Notes under the pieces: generated by a model
Told to the model about the DNA's origin: nothing
Seen by the model: the letters and a program-made list of their open reading frames with translations, nothing else
Database searches by the model: none
Assembly (NCBI RefSeq): GCF_027244095.1
Contig: NC_069658.1
Location: 35,056,501-35,120,500, forward strand
DNA length: 64,000 nucleotides
Direction of reading: 5' to 3'
From: Hemicordylus capensis
Taxonomy: Eukaryota; Chordata; Lepidosauria; Squamata; Cordylidae
Position numbers and translations under genes: made by a program
Part shown: piece by piece, positions 1-11,529 of the stretch
How the letters are laid out: each line of letters opens with the position of its first letter
Numbering within the stretch: position 1 is the first letter of the stretch

Positions 1-9
1 AGTAATTGT

Positions 10-420
10 GCATACTGTCACCACTCGGGCCTCCAGGGACAACGCTGGGTCCAGGAGAAGCCCCAGTCTACTAACTTGGTCTTTCAGTTCAGGGGGAGTG
101 TGGCCCCATCCAAGACCAGATTTACCTTGCCACTGAGATTGCCAAATTTACTGGCCCAAAGCACTTCCATTTAATCCGGATTAAGCTCAGTTTGCCTTCA
201 TCTAGTTCAGAATGGCCTTTAGAAGCCAGTTCAGGACATCAAGTGCCTACATGACATCAGCTTATTTAAAATATAGGTGGAGCCCATTCTTGCAGACGAT
301 CTCTCCCAGTGGTTTCACACATATGTTGGGGGGGGGGAGAGAAGAGAACCCTGTGGCACCCCATCAGCCAATACCAATATCTGAGCCTCTCTTGTGCTGT
401 TTGCAAAATTTATGGTGTTA
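10..420 (-). mobile_element. L2-type LINE fragment, degraded
   Basis: Read on the minus strand, the stretch resembles the reverse-transcriptase part of the better-preserved L2 copies in this window. It has a VPQGS-like motif followed by a segment corresponding to the KPLGEI box, and upstream a part matching the 'VRSLGVLLDPSLS' region. It is heavily mutated, interrupted by a G-tract and has no recognisable 3' end, so it looks old. The family call is by resemblance to the copies at 13.3-15.9 and 21.4-22.0 kb. Confidence 0.55.
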
Positions 421-761
421 ATGTGAGATAGACTGTGGAAGAGAAATTGAATGTATGCTCCAGGCAATGCAGCTTTTATTTTCACACAACAGATCAATTA
501 AAAAGACTTATTTAAGCCTCATGTGTGAAGAAAATACTCAGAGAGCAATTCCTCAGACAAGAGGGCAAACATGCAGCCACTGTGATATATACTTCTGTTA
601 AAGAAGAAGATGGAATTAAATATTGTGGGGAATCACTACAACATCTACACAATAATCACTTCCTCATAACAAGAAAAAGAAAATATACTACAATGTCATA
701 CAAATACCAAGTAATAAAAACGAAGAACCTCCAAAAATAAAAACCTCCAAAGCAGCTCAGA

Positions 762-777
762 CAGTTGCTATAAATAG
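762..777 (+). promoter_or_regulatory. E-box abutting a MEF2-type site upstream of HSPB3
   Basis: CAGTTG (762-767, fits CANNTG) is followed without a gap by CTATAAATAG (768-777), which fits the MEF2 consensus YTAWWWWTAR at every position and could also serve as a TATA element. It lies about 220 bp before the HSPB3 ATG. HSPB3 is known to be expressed in muscle and induced during myogenic differentiation, so an E-box/MEF2 pair is a plausible control site. Function is inferred from motif and position only. A second E-box, CAACTG, lies at 881-886 and a weaker MEF2-like CTAAAAATGA at 861-870. Confidence 0.4.
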
Positions 778-995
778 TGCTTAATTATCAGTATGTAAAA
801 AGATGCAATGTGTCTCATGGATTTGAGTCACACCCAGTGAAGCGATAGGCGCTGCCAGAGCTAAAAATGAAAGGTTACCTCAACTGATAAACTAGTATGT
901 AAGTAGGCGTATAAGTGGAAGGGGTGTGTTATCTCAATCCGGACTCTGTTCTGACTGAACAAAATTAAGCAGCAAGTTATCACATTGTTTCAGCA

Positions 996-1442
996 ATGGA
1001 AGGAATAGTTATACGTCATTGGGTGGAAACTCCAACACGTTATCAGGAGCATTTTGCTGATCAAGATTTGGAAGCATGCAGGTTAAATCACCTTCTGTAT
1101 GCTTTGCCAGGACCAGCCATCGCTGCTCAGACAAAGAACATACACACAGCCAAGACTACAGCTGAATCAGAGCAGAACAGCACAGATGCAGCACTGTCCA
1201 AATTCCAGGTATTACTAGATGTTGTGCAGTTCCGTCCTGAAGATGTTATCATTCAAACCTTTGAAGGCTGGCTCCTGATCAAAGCTCAGCATGGACCCAG
1301 GATGGATGAACATGGCTTTATAACTAGAAGCTTTACTAGACAATACAGGTTGCCAGACGGAATTGAAACAAAAGATCTGACTGCTCTCTTCTGCCATGAT
1401 GGCATTCTGGTTATTGAAACCAAGACCTTTGGCAAGAAATGA
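996..1442 (+). CDS. HSPB3: Heat shock protein beta-3 (small HSP), complete single exon
   Basis: The 148-residue protein matches vertebrate HSPB3 (150 aa in human) along its whole length. HSPB3 is a small heat-shock protein of skeletal and cardiac muscle that forms a complex with HSPB2 and acts as an ATP-independent chaperone. The N-terminal part includes RYQEHF (15-20) and LYALPGP (34-40). The alpha-crystallin domain spans about residues 68-142, with [29 protein letters not shown], the [12 protein letters not shown] strand and HDGILVIE. Arg7 and Arg115, which correspond to human positions where neuropathy or myopathy variants are known (R7, R116), are both kept. The C-terminal tail is very short and has no IXI/V motif, as is usual for HSPB3. 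The gene is intronless as in other vertebrates, and the first ATG gives the family start. SNX18 follows on the same strand, as in human. The reading frame has no breaks. Confidence 0.97.
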   Translation: MEGIVIRHWVETPTRYQEHFADQDLEACRLNHLLYALPGPAIAAQTKNIHTAKTTAESEQNSTDAALSKFQVLLDVVQFRPEDVIIQTFEGWLLIKAQHGPRMDEHGFITRSFTRQYRLPDGIETKDLTALFCHDGILVIETKTFGKK

Positions 1443-2610
1443 ATTATAGACTCGTTACTTGGTGAGACAATATTGTTCCTGCCGTAACTTGAACAATCCT
1501 GTGTGGTGGTGCTGTGCATGCAGAGTTGTTTTTACAATGAAGAGAAAGGCAAGCTTTTGCATATTTTATCCTGCATACTGACCTTGATTGTTTGATCTGA
1601 AAGACAATATTTGCTTCCAACAGCTGCGTGTGTGCTGGCATTCTTAGCAAATGGAGAAAGCATTTCTGCCTGACTATATGACAGAACAGAGAGAGGATTT
1701 GAAAAGATGTACACGAGGGATGCAGAGCAGACTGTACAGTATAAACAAAGGGGACTTGTATATAAATAGAGGAACATGGAAGCTTCATTTAAAATCTGAA
1801 GGGACTTGCACTTGAGATGCAAAGGATGAAAACTGAACTGCACATTTTCTTGAAGTGTAACTTTCACATCCAAAACTGTTGTATTTATTAGCACTATGGC
1901 CACAATGCAGACAAGTGCTTTAACAAGTAAGCCGACTGCACAGGTTGAGCTCTCTTTTAAAGTTTGCCCTGAGCCAGCTCCGACTCCTGAAAAGGCAAGT
2001 CACTTTTAAAACTGAACAAAGACTTCAGATAAATAAGTAGATTATGTAGTTGTATGCTTACATAACTTATTTTCTCTATGATATTTAAAGAATGGTCTTC
2101 AACGTATTTCTTTTTTCTACTAAGGTTTGCTACATGAGTTATTCTAAATATTTCAGCATTCTGCTGCTTGAGAGAACAGCAGCTGTTTAGCAGACTGCCT
2201 TCTTTCATGTGTAGTGAAGATAAGTATGACTGCTGAGCTATGAATAGTAAAGGAATTTGGAGGGAAAAGAGCCAAGCTAAATACAGGATCTTATTATGGC
2301 CACCTGCCATTCAGACAAACTAAATGATATATTAACTGAAATAATGGTCTATCTATATGACTGAAAGCTGAAATGAAACAGCTTTACATAAGTGATACCC
2401 CATCTAAATAAATAAAACACCTCTATTAAAAACCAGAAGTTTAAACTTGTTTGTGAATAAACATCTTATGCATCTTAAAGATATTGAAGCTGGTCTGGGC
2501 ATCATGTTGCTCCACAATCAAGGAGCTATCCCCGCACATCCATAAAAGTTGTCAGAGGACAGTACTAATCACTTGTTGGGGGGATGGAAAGGTGAAAAGA
2601 ATGCCTAGTA
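1443..2610 (+). other. HSPB3 3' UTR and downstream flank
   Basis: No coding region or recognisable repeat. AATAAA hexamers at 2407-2412, 2411-2416 and 2456-2461 are candidate polyadenylation signals about 1 kb after the stop codon. Which, if any, is used cannot be told from sequence. Confidence 0.35.
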
Positions 2611-2962
2611 TAGGAAACATAGGAAACTGCCATTTACTGAGTCAGACCATTAGTCTATCTAGCTCAGTATTGTCTTCACAGACTGTCAGCAGCTTCTCCA
2701 AGGTTGCAGGCAGGAATCTCTCTCAGCCCTATCTTGGAGAAGCCAGGGAGGGAAACTTGAAACCTTCTGCTCTTCCCAGAGCGGCTTCATCCCCTGAGGG
2801 GAATATCTTGCAGTGCTCACACAGCAAGTCTCCCATTCATATGCAACCAGGGCAGACCCTGCTTAGCTATGGGGACAAGTCATGCTTGCTACCACAAGAC
2901 CAGCTCTCCTCTCCTGACCAGCTCTCCTCTCCTGAGTCCTATAGCCAACATACCCTCTCCTA
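2611..2962 (-). mobile_element. CR1-type 3' tail repeat, uninterrupted copy
   Basis: On the minus strand the repeat ends in a tail with CTAGATAGAC, GGTCTGACTCAG and TTTCCTATG, similar to the 3' ends of amniote CR1 LINEs. The same about 340-bp unit recurs at 48.12-48.54 kb (minus) and 61.88-63.07 kb (plus). This copy is uninterrupted across CCCTATCTTGGAG, the point where the other two carry LINE insertions, so it serves as the empty-site reference. It has a short local duplication (gaccagctctcctctcct) near 2900-2935. It could be a CR1 3' end or a SINE that shares a CR1 tail. Confidence 0.65.
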
Positions 2963-3454
2963 AGAAATTATTAATGCTGTTATAGACATTGACTGGCATC
3001 CAGACTCATTCTGCACCAATGCAAACATGTAGCATTAGTGCACAGAAGTTGCACTAGCTAGTTCTGCTAAGTCAGGAGCTTGCCTTGCATTCCAGACTAG
3101 GGTTGCGCTGGTGCAACAGAATGCACTTGCACAAACTGTGGCTCACCCCCTGTTGTGAAATCTCTTCCTCAATCCATATATGTTACAGGCAATTATGCAA
3201 AGCTATCTGCTATCCTTGTCACACACATACGACGCTTGAGCACAGGGACTAAGACCACTAGAGTTTGAGCAACTTTGAGCATTTGCTCAGCTACATGATA
3301 TTCTTGTGTCGCACCAGTGCAGTGTTAGTCTGGATGTTAGGCACTATAATTTGGCAGCGTCTTTGGAATGGACCATAACTGCTACCCGATTGCTAGATTC
3401 CAGTTGTCTTACTATCTCCAACCCCATGCAGCAGCAGCCTTTTATATCCTACTA
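2963..3454. other. No feature recognised
   Basis: AT-moderate, non-coding sequence between two repeat tails; nothing with coding, RNA or repeat character was recognised. Confidence 0.3.
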
Positions 3455-3712
3455 CTGCTACAACAAATGTTTATATACCTCTCTTCAATCAAAGTTCTCA
3501 AAGCAGTTTACATAGAAAAGTAAATAATACATAAATAAGATGGTCCCCTGGCCACAAAGGGCACACAATCTAAAAAGAAACATAATGCAGATTCCAGCAA
3601 CAGCTGCTGGAAGGATGTTGTGCTGGTGTTGGATAGGGCAAGTTGCTCCCCCCCCCCCCCGCCACCCCTGCTAAATGTAAGAGAATCACCACTTTAAAAG
3701 GTGAGAATAAAC
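3455..3712 (-). mobile_element. LINE 3' tail (L2/CR1-like), minus strand
   Basis: Read on the minus strand it contains the tail arrangement seen also at 24.8-25.1, 44.4-44.6 and 53.3-53.5 kb: a 'TTAGATTGTG..GCCC' segment, then 'TGTAAACTGCTTTG' and a 'GTATATAAA' end. A C-tract of 12 lies at about 3650-3661. There is no coding part, so it is either a 5'-truncated LINE or a SINE with a LINE-derived tail. Confidence 0.45.
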
Positions 3713-4575
3713 ACAGATCTGGAACTATGCTGGAAGGGGAAAGCAGCTAGGAATGGGACATATTTGAGTGACAAAAATGGCCAACGGGAACAATTAAATA
3801 TTCCCTTCCCACTCCTGCCAGTTCTGTGCTCTAAATTCCCCACTTTGGAAGCTGATTTACTCTTCAAAAAGCAGTGTCAGGGCACAGCTACATGTATTCA
3901 TATGTGCTTAGCCCCTAAAATAATGGATATCAGAATTAGACAACAAGCAATGATGCTGGGGAAAGACAGAACAGATATTTAGAAACATGGCTATGACAGA
4001 GTTTTGTGGAAGGCACAAGTAAATTCAAATCCCCAACAAGGCTTTTGGTATTAAATAAATGAGATCAAGTTATTGCGACACTATTCTGTTGCAAAAATCA
4101 CTGCAACTTCTATGTCATCTTTCTCTGAATTTATCATGATGTTACTATTGTTTTATTTTTGATCCCTCTTCACTCCTCTTTATGTGATTGTGTCATAACA
4201 AATAAAAATGAATATTAAAAAGCAATGATATCAAACGTGGTGAGATATTTGCAAATGGATTCCCAAGGCTGATAGACTACCGTTTAAGTGCCACATGAGA
4301 CATGTTTATAATCTGAGACAGGACTATGCAAGACATGCAGAGAGTTACTAATATTATTTAATTTTGAGCTTTTTATAAGTACCATACCACATGACACATA
4401 TTATTTAAGTCATGGTCTAACAGAGTGATAAACTTTGAAAAGAGAAAGTGAGTACACACATGTCTGATGTTTAATTTCTTCAATTAAAAGTCACGAACAA
4501 AAACAAATCTGGAAGCAGCTCTTGAGAAGACAAGGCTCAGACCAGGGGGAGGCAGCCAACTTTTGTTTTCTTTCT
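3713..4575. other. No feature recognised
   Basis: AT-rich non-coding sequence between a LINE tail and a microsatellite. No coding or repeat feature could be supported. Confidence 0.3.
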
Positions 4576-4576
4576 T

Positions 4577-4580
4577 AAAG

Positions 4581-4634
<54 letters not shown>

Positions 4635-4690
4635 ATACATACATACATACATACATACATACATACATCAACACATACATACATACATCA
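4577..4690. repeat. Compound tetranucleotide microsatellite (AAGC)n-(ATAC)n
   Basis: About 14 AAGC units are followed by about 11-13 ATAC units with one interruption (ATCAAC). It sits just before the presumed 5' UTR of the CR1 copy. Confidence 0.95.
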
Positions 4691-5214
4691 ACAAGAAAAC
4701 ATGGGAGACATGGGAGAGAGGAAAAGGTAAGTTTGTTAGGGCTAGTCTTTTCTAGGTTTTGGTTTCTGTGGCTGGCTAGGGGTTTTTTTGTGACAGGGCA
4801 GTTTTAGTTTTAGTTGCAGCTAGAGAGACAGTGGGTGGTGAGTAGCTGCAGGTGAGTCACACAGCTTGTGCGAGGGGCTACATTCCTGAGGTGGCTCAGT
4901 TTGGAAACAGCTCTTTGGAAAGCTCTGACCATGGGAGCTTTTCTAATAGAAACTTTGCGAACAGGAGTTCACTAACAGGTATCAAAGAAGTTTTACACTG
5001 AGTTTAGTGAGAAAGTGTGCAGGGAGGCACACAAGTGGTCCCTCTTTATTATAAAGGAGACACTCAGCATGAGGAGAAGGTGAGTACTACGTCACTTTTC
5101 TGATTCTTGTGGAGGATTACAAAATTAGCTTTAATTAGCTGACAACTGCAGCTAAAACCTAGCTTTCAAGTAAACAAGCTCTCTCTATATTCTAAATAGG
5201 CAATAAAACCAGTC

Positions 5215-6145
5215 ATGAAGGTAGAATGCCAACAGGGGAGTGTGTGCTTCCTAGTGTATTACATGGAGTGTTGCATGTATGACTATCTGCCTGAGGGACA
5301 GAAGTTATGGGTGTACGTTCAGTGCAAAAAGCTGCTGGCTCTCAGGGAACTCTCTGGGTGGCATCTGGTTCAGTTCACTCCCTCTAAGCCAAGGTGACTG
5401 ACCTGGAGAAGCTCAAGGAGGAAACGAGGTATGTGAATGAGACCCTCAGGGGTGTGACAGAGGAATCCCACTCGCAGGCTGATAGCTCCTCTGCTGTCAT
5501 GAAGAATGAAAGTCTCTGGGAAGGAGGACATCACTTTGAAGAAGAGGGGAATGCTCCCCTTATAAGGGACCCCTTCCCTTATCCTCTCACTAAGAGGCAC
5601 CCATATCATCTCACAAAGAGAATACTCCTCAGGGGGTTGGGGGAATTCTTACAGTAAGTAATTCGATCATTAGGGGAATAGAGAGATGGGTTTGTGACCT
5701 GTGTGTTGACTGCACAGTGTCTTGCCTGCCTGATGCAAAGTTTGTGGATGTCACACAGCATCTAGATAGGCTGTTAGGCAGTGCTTGGGAGGCGACAGCT
5801 GTTGTGGTGCACATCGGAGCCAACCATGTTGGGTAATGCAGTCGAAAGGTCCTGGAAGCCAAATTTTGGCTGCTAGGTAACATATAGAAATTCAGGACTC
5901 TCAGTGGAACATTTTCTGAAGTGCTACCTGTTCCACACAGGCCAGTGAGACAGGTGGAGCTGAGGGGTCTCAATGTGTGGATGAGACAGTGGTGCCAGAA
6001 GGAAAAGTTTAGATTTGTTAGACACTGGAATATATTTTGGAGCAAGCAAAGCCTGTACAAAAGGGATGGGCTCCATTTGAACCAAGATGGAACCAGATTG
6101 CTGATGCTTAATATAAAAAAGATCACAGAGCAGCTTTTAAAATGA
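5215..6145 (+). pseudogene. CR1 ORF1 remnant with SGNH/GDSL esterase domain
   Basis: The N-terminal part (5215-5650) has the cysteine-containing LPEGQKLWVYVQCKK segment and a charged DLEKLKEETRYVNETLRGV coiled-coil-like stretch. Downstream, the esterase-type region contains VVVHIGANHVG (about 5798-5832, matching the family's HxGxND block), GNI-KFRTLSGTF and KRDGLHLNQDGT (about 6061-6096, the catalytic DxLH block) before a stop at 6143-6145. These match the ORF1 product of CR1 LINEs, which is known to carry an esterase domain of unclear role in retrotransposition. The frame has stops at about 5395, 5654 and 5837 and at least one shift, so it is dead. Asp and His of the DGLH block are kept; the Asn-Asp of the HVGTND-like block is not. 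Confidence 0.75.
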
Positions 6146-6349
6146 TGCCTGGAGGATTGCTGACAGGAATTGGGTGGCATCTGGTGCAGCAAGCAAAATC
6201 TACTAAGGTGCAAGGGTGCAAACCTTTCAGATAAACCAGAAGGGGACAGAGCAGAACCAGGAATAGGGCAGACAGAAACACATGACAGCTGGTCAAAAAG
6301 GTCAAATGAAAGTAAGGGGGATAGCACAGGCTGATGCAAGGTAAGAGAC

Positions 6350-7657
6350 TTGACGTGTAGGTGTTTATATACCAATGCCAGAAGCCTACGAGCCAAGATG
6401 GTCAGGAGCCTACGAGCCAAGATGGTTAAGCTGGAGTGCTTGGATGCTAATAAAAACATAGATATCATGGGTGTAACAGAAACCTGGTGGAACAGTGAGA
6501 ACCAGTGGGACCGGAGTCCTGCACACTATCATTATGGGTGACAATATGAGGACTGAAAGGAAAATATTACTAGGGATGTGCTATCAACCTCCAGATCAAA
6601 ATGCGGAGATGACCTGAAACTGGAGAAGCAAATCAGAAAGAAACAGAGCTGGGTGACCAATCACCCTCACATAGACTGGGCAAATTCACCTGCAGGTATT
6701 GACAGAGAAGCCAAATTTCTAGGCAGTGCTAAGACTGTGCCTTGGAACAGTTGGTCACGGAACCAACCAGAGGGAAGGTGACCTTGGACTTAATCCTGAG
6801 TGGTGTCCAGGCCCTGGTGTGAGATATCAGAGTTGTAGTACTATTGGGGAATAATGATCATAGTGTGATCCAACTCAGCTTATATGGGAGTGGAGAATTG
6901 CCAAGAAAGTTCAACACAGAAGAGAAAACTTCTCAAAAATGAGGGGACTGGTAAAAAGGAAGCTGAAAGGGCAAGTCAGGAGGGTCAAATCACTCCAGAA
7001 AGCATGGAACGTATTTAAAACCACAATAATAGACGCTCAGTTGGAATGTATACCAAGAAGGAGGAGAGGTATTACCAAGTTCAGGAGGACGCCAGCATGG
7101 CTAACAAGTAGAGTCAGGGAAGCTATAAAATGGAAGAAGACTTCTTTCAGAAAATGAAAGTCCTGCCCAAATGAAGAGAACAGAAAGGAACATGAAATCT
7201 GGAAAAAGAAATTCAAAGAGACAATAAGGGATGCAAAAAGAGAGCTTGAGGAGCATATATCTAGAAGTGTCAAAGGGGATAACAAAAATGTCTTTAAATA
7301 TGTCAGAAGCAGAAAACCTGTCAGCAAAGCAGTTCGACTATTAGATTATGAAGGCATGAAAGGGATTATTAAGGAGGATAAGGAGATTGCGGAGAAGCTG
7401 AATGAGTTCATTGCATCTGTCTTCACAGTGGAGGATACTGAGCATATACCTGATCCGGAACAGAACTTCTCAGGCTTGGAGGCTGAAGAACTGAGCCAAT
7501 TTGAGGTGATGTGAGAGGATGTTCTAAACTGTCTTGAAAAACTAAAAAATAACAAATTGTCAGGGCCAGATGGCATCCACCCAAGTGTTCTGAAGGAACT
7601 CAAATGTGAAATTGTTGAGCTCCTTAAAAAAAAAAGTAACTTGTCTCTACTATCAGG
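6350..7657 (+). pseudogene. CR1 ORF2 remnant: endonuclease and RT N-terminal part
   Basis: CLYTNARSLRAKM and IDIMGVTETWW (about 6362-6495) are the opening blocks of the CR1 apurinic-type endonuclease, including the catalytic Glu of the TETWW block. A 24-bp tandem duplication repeats SLRAKMV at about 6380-6427. Later parts include a linker with WKKTSFRK and SGPDGIHPSVLKEL (7560-7601), the RT domain 0/1 motif. The reading frame is broken by stops at 6539 and 6780 and several shifts. The RT catalytic core is deleted or replaced at the hAT insertion. It is non-functional. Confidence 0.8.
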
Positions 7658-7905
7658 TAGGGATGTGCACAGAACTGCAGTGGGGAAGCTCAAAGCTGTG
7701 CCGGTGCACACAAGCACATCAGAGACTTCCAGTCACATCAGAAAATGGGGGCAACGGGGCGGCAGGGAGGTATGCTGCTGCCCCAATGGGCTTTTTTTTT
7801 TTAAAAAAAGGATGATGGTGGGGGGAAAGTGGTGGGAGGGATAAGTGCACCCTCCCCCGCTCTTAAAGCTGGACACCCCCTGCCGTTGAACCGTTGGAAC
7901 CGTTT
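7658..7905. mobile_element. hAT-type non-autonomous element (TAGGGATGTGC family), 3' end missing
   Basis: It starts with TAGGGATGTGCAC inside the CR1. It shows the family's inner signature, GCGGCAGGGAGG and GGGATAAGTGCACCC followed by CTCTTAAAG. No matching terminal repeat is seen on the right, where CR1 3' sequence resumes near 7905, so the right end and adjoining CR1 sequence have been lost. Confidence 0.7.
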
Positions 7906-8081
7906 TCACAAACCACATAATTAATCTATGGAATTCTCTGCCATGGGATGTGGTGATGGCCACTAGCTTGGATGGCTTTAAGAGGGGGCTTAGACAAATT
8001 CATGGAGGATAGGTCTATAAATGGTTACTGGTCTGGTGGCTATAGACCACCTCCAGCTTCAGAAGCAAGATGCCTCTAAAT

Positions 8082-8870
8082 CAGGGATGTGCAAGAACCG
8101 GCTTTATCAGAACTGGTCTGCTGAGAACAGGGGCAGTTCAAGTGTTTCAATCACAAACCAGACCACTCTTCAGGAAAGGGGGCTAAGTCTGAGATCACAC
8201 TGAACCAAACCTGGTTCAAAGTGAACCGGTTCGGTAGTTCAAGGTTTGGTGAGGTTGGCACAAGGGAGAGCGGCAAGAAGCATCTTTAGAAGCAAATTAG
8301 CAGATCCTTATCGGTGGAAACACTGCTCCAGGCAGCTTCCAGGTCCAGCAGCGCTCCCCCCAGCAGCCCGCACAGCGGCAGCACAGCTCCAGAACTCACC
8401 TGGCCTTCTCACATGTGCAGAGGCCAGGTGAGCACAAGAACCATGCCGCTGGTGGACGGGCTGCTGGAGGGAATGCCGCTTGATCTGGAAGCTGCCTGTA
8501 GTGGTGGATCCACCAGTAAGAACCTTCTAATTAAATTCTAAAGATGCCTCTCACCACCCTCCCTGGTGCTGCCCTCACTGACCCTTAACCAACTCTTGAA
8601 CTAGCACTCACCTGGCCTCTGTGCATGTGAGAAGACCAGGTGAGTCCTGGAGCTGTGCCGCTACTGCATGGGCTGCTGGAGGGAATGCCGCTGCACCTGG
8701 AAGCCGCCTGGCATGGCAGTTCCACAAGTAAGGACCTGCTAGTTTACCTGCAAATATGTCTCTCACCCCACCTTCCCCGCCCCCTAGTGCCTGCCTCGCT
8801 GGCTCTCGGTCTGCCAAATTAGTTTGAGCTGGTTCGTTGAAAAACTGGCTGGTTTACAAACCTGCCTGCT
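8082..8870. mobile_element. hAT-type element (TAGGGATGTGC family), partly palindromic interior
   Basis: It starts with CAGGGATGTGCAAGAACCGG in the CR1 tail. The interior holds inverted segments: CTCACCTGGCCTTCTCACAT at about 8395 against the mirrored ATGTGAGAAGACCAGGTGAG at about 8624, and a GGGCTGCTGGAGGGAATGCC unit present twice in direct orientation (8459 and 8669). No right terminal repeat was found; the end at about 8870 is where the GAACC/GGTTC-rich sequence stops. Confidence 0.5.
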
Positions 8871-10930
8871 CTCATACACTAGCGGAATTCAAAGCATCCT
8901 GGTTTCCCATGACATCCAAACTGGGAAACTGCCATTTTCATGAGCCCTATAAAACCAGGACAGCAAAGCACAGTCTGATCTTCGTTTGCAACCCTGATTT
9001 GCAGAAGGAAAGGGGAAGGGAGAAAGAGGAAGCACATGGGTACACAGCTGGTTTGTTGGGTCATCTGAACCAAGCCAATGTCTGCAATAATTCTAACTTT
9101 TTCCAGACAATTGGTAAAGGGCTGATAAAGTACTGCTAATTCAATATCACAACTTCTATAGAAAACCATACATAGGCATGATAATATATTTTGTCATCCC
9201 TGTAACAATTTTCCTAATCTTTCGGAAAGCTCACTTTTGTTTTGTTAAAACAATCTTTTTTAAAAGGTGGGGGAGATAAAACCCCAAGTACACTGGCGGA
9301 GAGGTAATTAGAGGTTATCAAGAACCAGGATTTCTGCCCCCGCCCCAACTTTCACTGCTTCACATAGATACTAATCGGTAGAAACATCACACAGAACTTG
9401 AATGGTTTCCAGACCATGAACTTGGGATTGGGATGAATGATACCTGCAGCTAAAGACTGGCACCATCTAAGAAATTCATGTATTAATCCAATTGATATAG
9501 AAAAAGAAGTGTCTTTTAAAACCTTATAAATGTAAGTCATTCATTTTGGCTTGCAGGTCTTTAGAATCTGAAAATAAACCTGTTGATATATTTCCACAGC
9601 AACACAATCTTTTTAAAAAAAGCTTTCCACAGCAGCTCTTTCCTATTTGAAGAACAGCAGCTGCTCTCCATTCCCCAGAGAAAGTGATCAATGCAATTTA
9701 TAACTTAGAATGTGGTAGAAAGAAATTGCTTGAGTCAACAGCAATAACAGAAACGAAGAGTGATTTAGAGGCAGGAACAGGGGGAAAGGAACATTTTTAA
9801 TATGATTTGTTACTTTCCTTGTCATGTTCTCTTCTGAAATTGGACAGTATGTTTTCTCAGTGTGTTTCATCAGGACAAAGATTAAGGGAATTCTGCTAGG
9901 GAAAACAGATGCACCAACAACTTTTTCTTTGCAATGAAAATATATTTAGAGTAGATGTTTAAAAATTAAGATTTCATTTTAAAAATCTATAATCTTAATT
10001 ATCATTAGATTTAACGTGACCACATATAATGCTTTACTGTAAACAGAAATGCACTCAATGGGGGAGGGGAGTCATGTTAATGATGGGTGATTCACCTCCT
10101 CACCCCAATTCATATCAGCAAACTAAGCTATTTCCCCACAAACTGGAAAATTACATGAGCTGTTAATTCCAAGCCCAACTGAGATCCCATTGCACTCATT
10201 AAACCATCAGGAGTACACACTGGGATCAGAATCCCTCCCCTAAAATTGCCCTGTGACCCTGACACTGGCAGCTGTGGCAACGCAAAGCAGCAGGGAAGGT
10301 GTGGGGGTCTTGATCTCTCTCTCTCTCTCCCCCCACCATGATTCCCCAAGCATTCTGACACCTGGGACAATGCAGCATTTCAAGAACCAAGAAGAAAGAA
10401 TGGTGAGGAAGACAGACCCTTCCTTTCTGCCACTGAAACAGTCAGGTCGGATAGAGGGTGAGAATGAGAGGGATGACGACATGGATCCCATTTTCAGCTA
10501 GAGATTGTTGATTTGGAAAACTATCAGGGTGGGAATGCTGGTTTGGATGATAGGTTCACTTTATAAGCATGTCACATTTGTACTCCAAACAGGTAATCAC
10601 ATGGTTCATTGATCTCACTAGTCAATGTAGTGCCATATTTACTGAGCATAAACTATGATCAGGATCCAAAGAGTTGTTTTAGGTACAGTGAGTGACTTTT
10701 TTTTTCTTTGAAAAGCAGACCCCTATGCCATATCACAAACTGCTTTTTGAAGTACCCTCAGTTTCAAAAGTGACTTAGTACAAAGCATGGGAAGAAGCAG
10801 CTTGAGAAATGCAAACCTAGGGCCTCCCTGCTGTGCAGAAATATTTGTGCAGTTCTTTGGATTCTATCCCATATCTCCACTGGCAGATTTGCATAGGAAC
10901 ATGTTCTCATGCAAACTGAATCTGCAAAAT
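8871..10930. other. No feature recognised
   Basis: Unique-looking, AT-rich intergenic sequence. Short open frames occur but have no family resemblance. A CT-run of 18 bases lies near 10314-10331. No gene or repeat could be supported. Confidence 0.35.
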
Positions 10931-10970
10931 GCACGCATGCGCGCGCGCGCGCACACACACACACACACAC
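10931..10970. repeat. Alternating (GC)n-(CA)n dinucleotide tract
   Basis: Forty bases of nearly perfect purine-pyrimidine alternation: a GC-rich half (941-952) followed by CA repeats to 10970. It is the kind of sequence that can adopt Z-DNA. Confidence 0.9.
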
Positions 10971-11482
10971 AATGCTGCATCTGACTGCACAGTGTGTTAC
11001 TAGCAAAGCTTTTCTGTTGGCTCCCAGGTGCTCCCTCATTCTTATGTGAGTCTCCAGGCTTGGAGTGGGAACTCTGTACATATTCAGGAGTCTCACAGTA
11101 TTGTGAGCTCTCCATTATACACATGGGGATAGGTCACTTAGTGACAGTGGGCCGGTTGCCCCTAGATTTGGCTCCTAAACAAGCAAATTGTAAAGGGGAG
11201 CAGATGCACACCCTCCTTAATCCTAAGTAGACCCCAGAAGTTAACTAAAAGCAGGTTAACTCTCTGTCAAGCTGCTCTGCCCTAAGAGTGATCTTCTTTG
11301 TCTTTCTCCTCCTTCCACAAAAAAGGATAGCAGTCAACTAATGTGCCAATTCACTCAACAACACAGATAAGGCTGGTGGAGATAAATCCCCCCACCAACG
11401 GAGGTTGAGCAAGCTATACAAACCTAAGAGATGCACCCATCAAAAGTACTGATTAATTACTGGACTTTTCCATTTATGCAGT

Positions 11483-11528
11483 TGCCCCTTCTCATGTCTA
11501 TGCACTGCCCCTTCTCATGTCTATGTTT
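11483..11528 (+). repeat. 23-bp tandem duplication
   Basis: TGCCCCTTCTCATGTCTATG occurs at 11483-11502 and again at 11506-11525, a two-copy direct duplication with a 23-bp period. Confidence 0.85.
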
Positions 11529-11529
11529 T

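Larger units (their letters stand above)
4700..8081 (+). mobile_element. CR1 LINE, long 5' part with internal deletion and hAT insertion
   Basis: From about 4.7-5.2 kb a non-coding part (probable 5' UTR) leads into ORF1 (5215-6145), the endonuclease start of ORF2 (6350-6910), a linker and RT N-terminal part (6939-7657). At 7658 a TAGGGATGTGC hAT element interrupts it, and sequence resumes only at about 7905 with the CR1 3' end (TGGAATTCTCTGCC.. to ATGCCTCTAAA). The RT catalytic core, about a kilobase, is therefore missing. The 3' end is cut by a second hAT copy at 8082. It is unusual in keeping ORF1, since most CR1 copies are short 3' fragments. The exact 5' boundary is uncertain. Confidence 0.8.
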
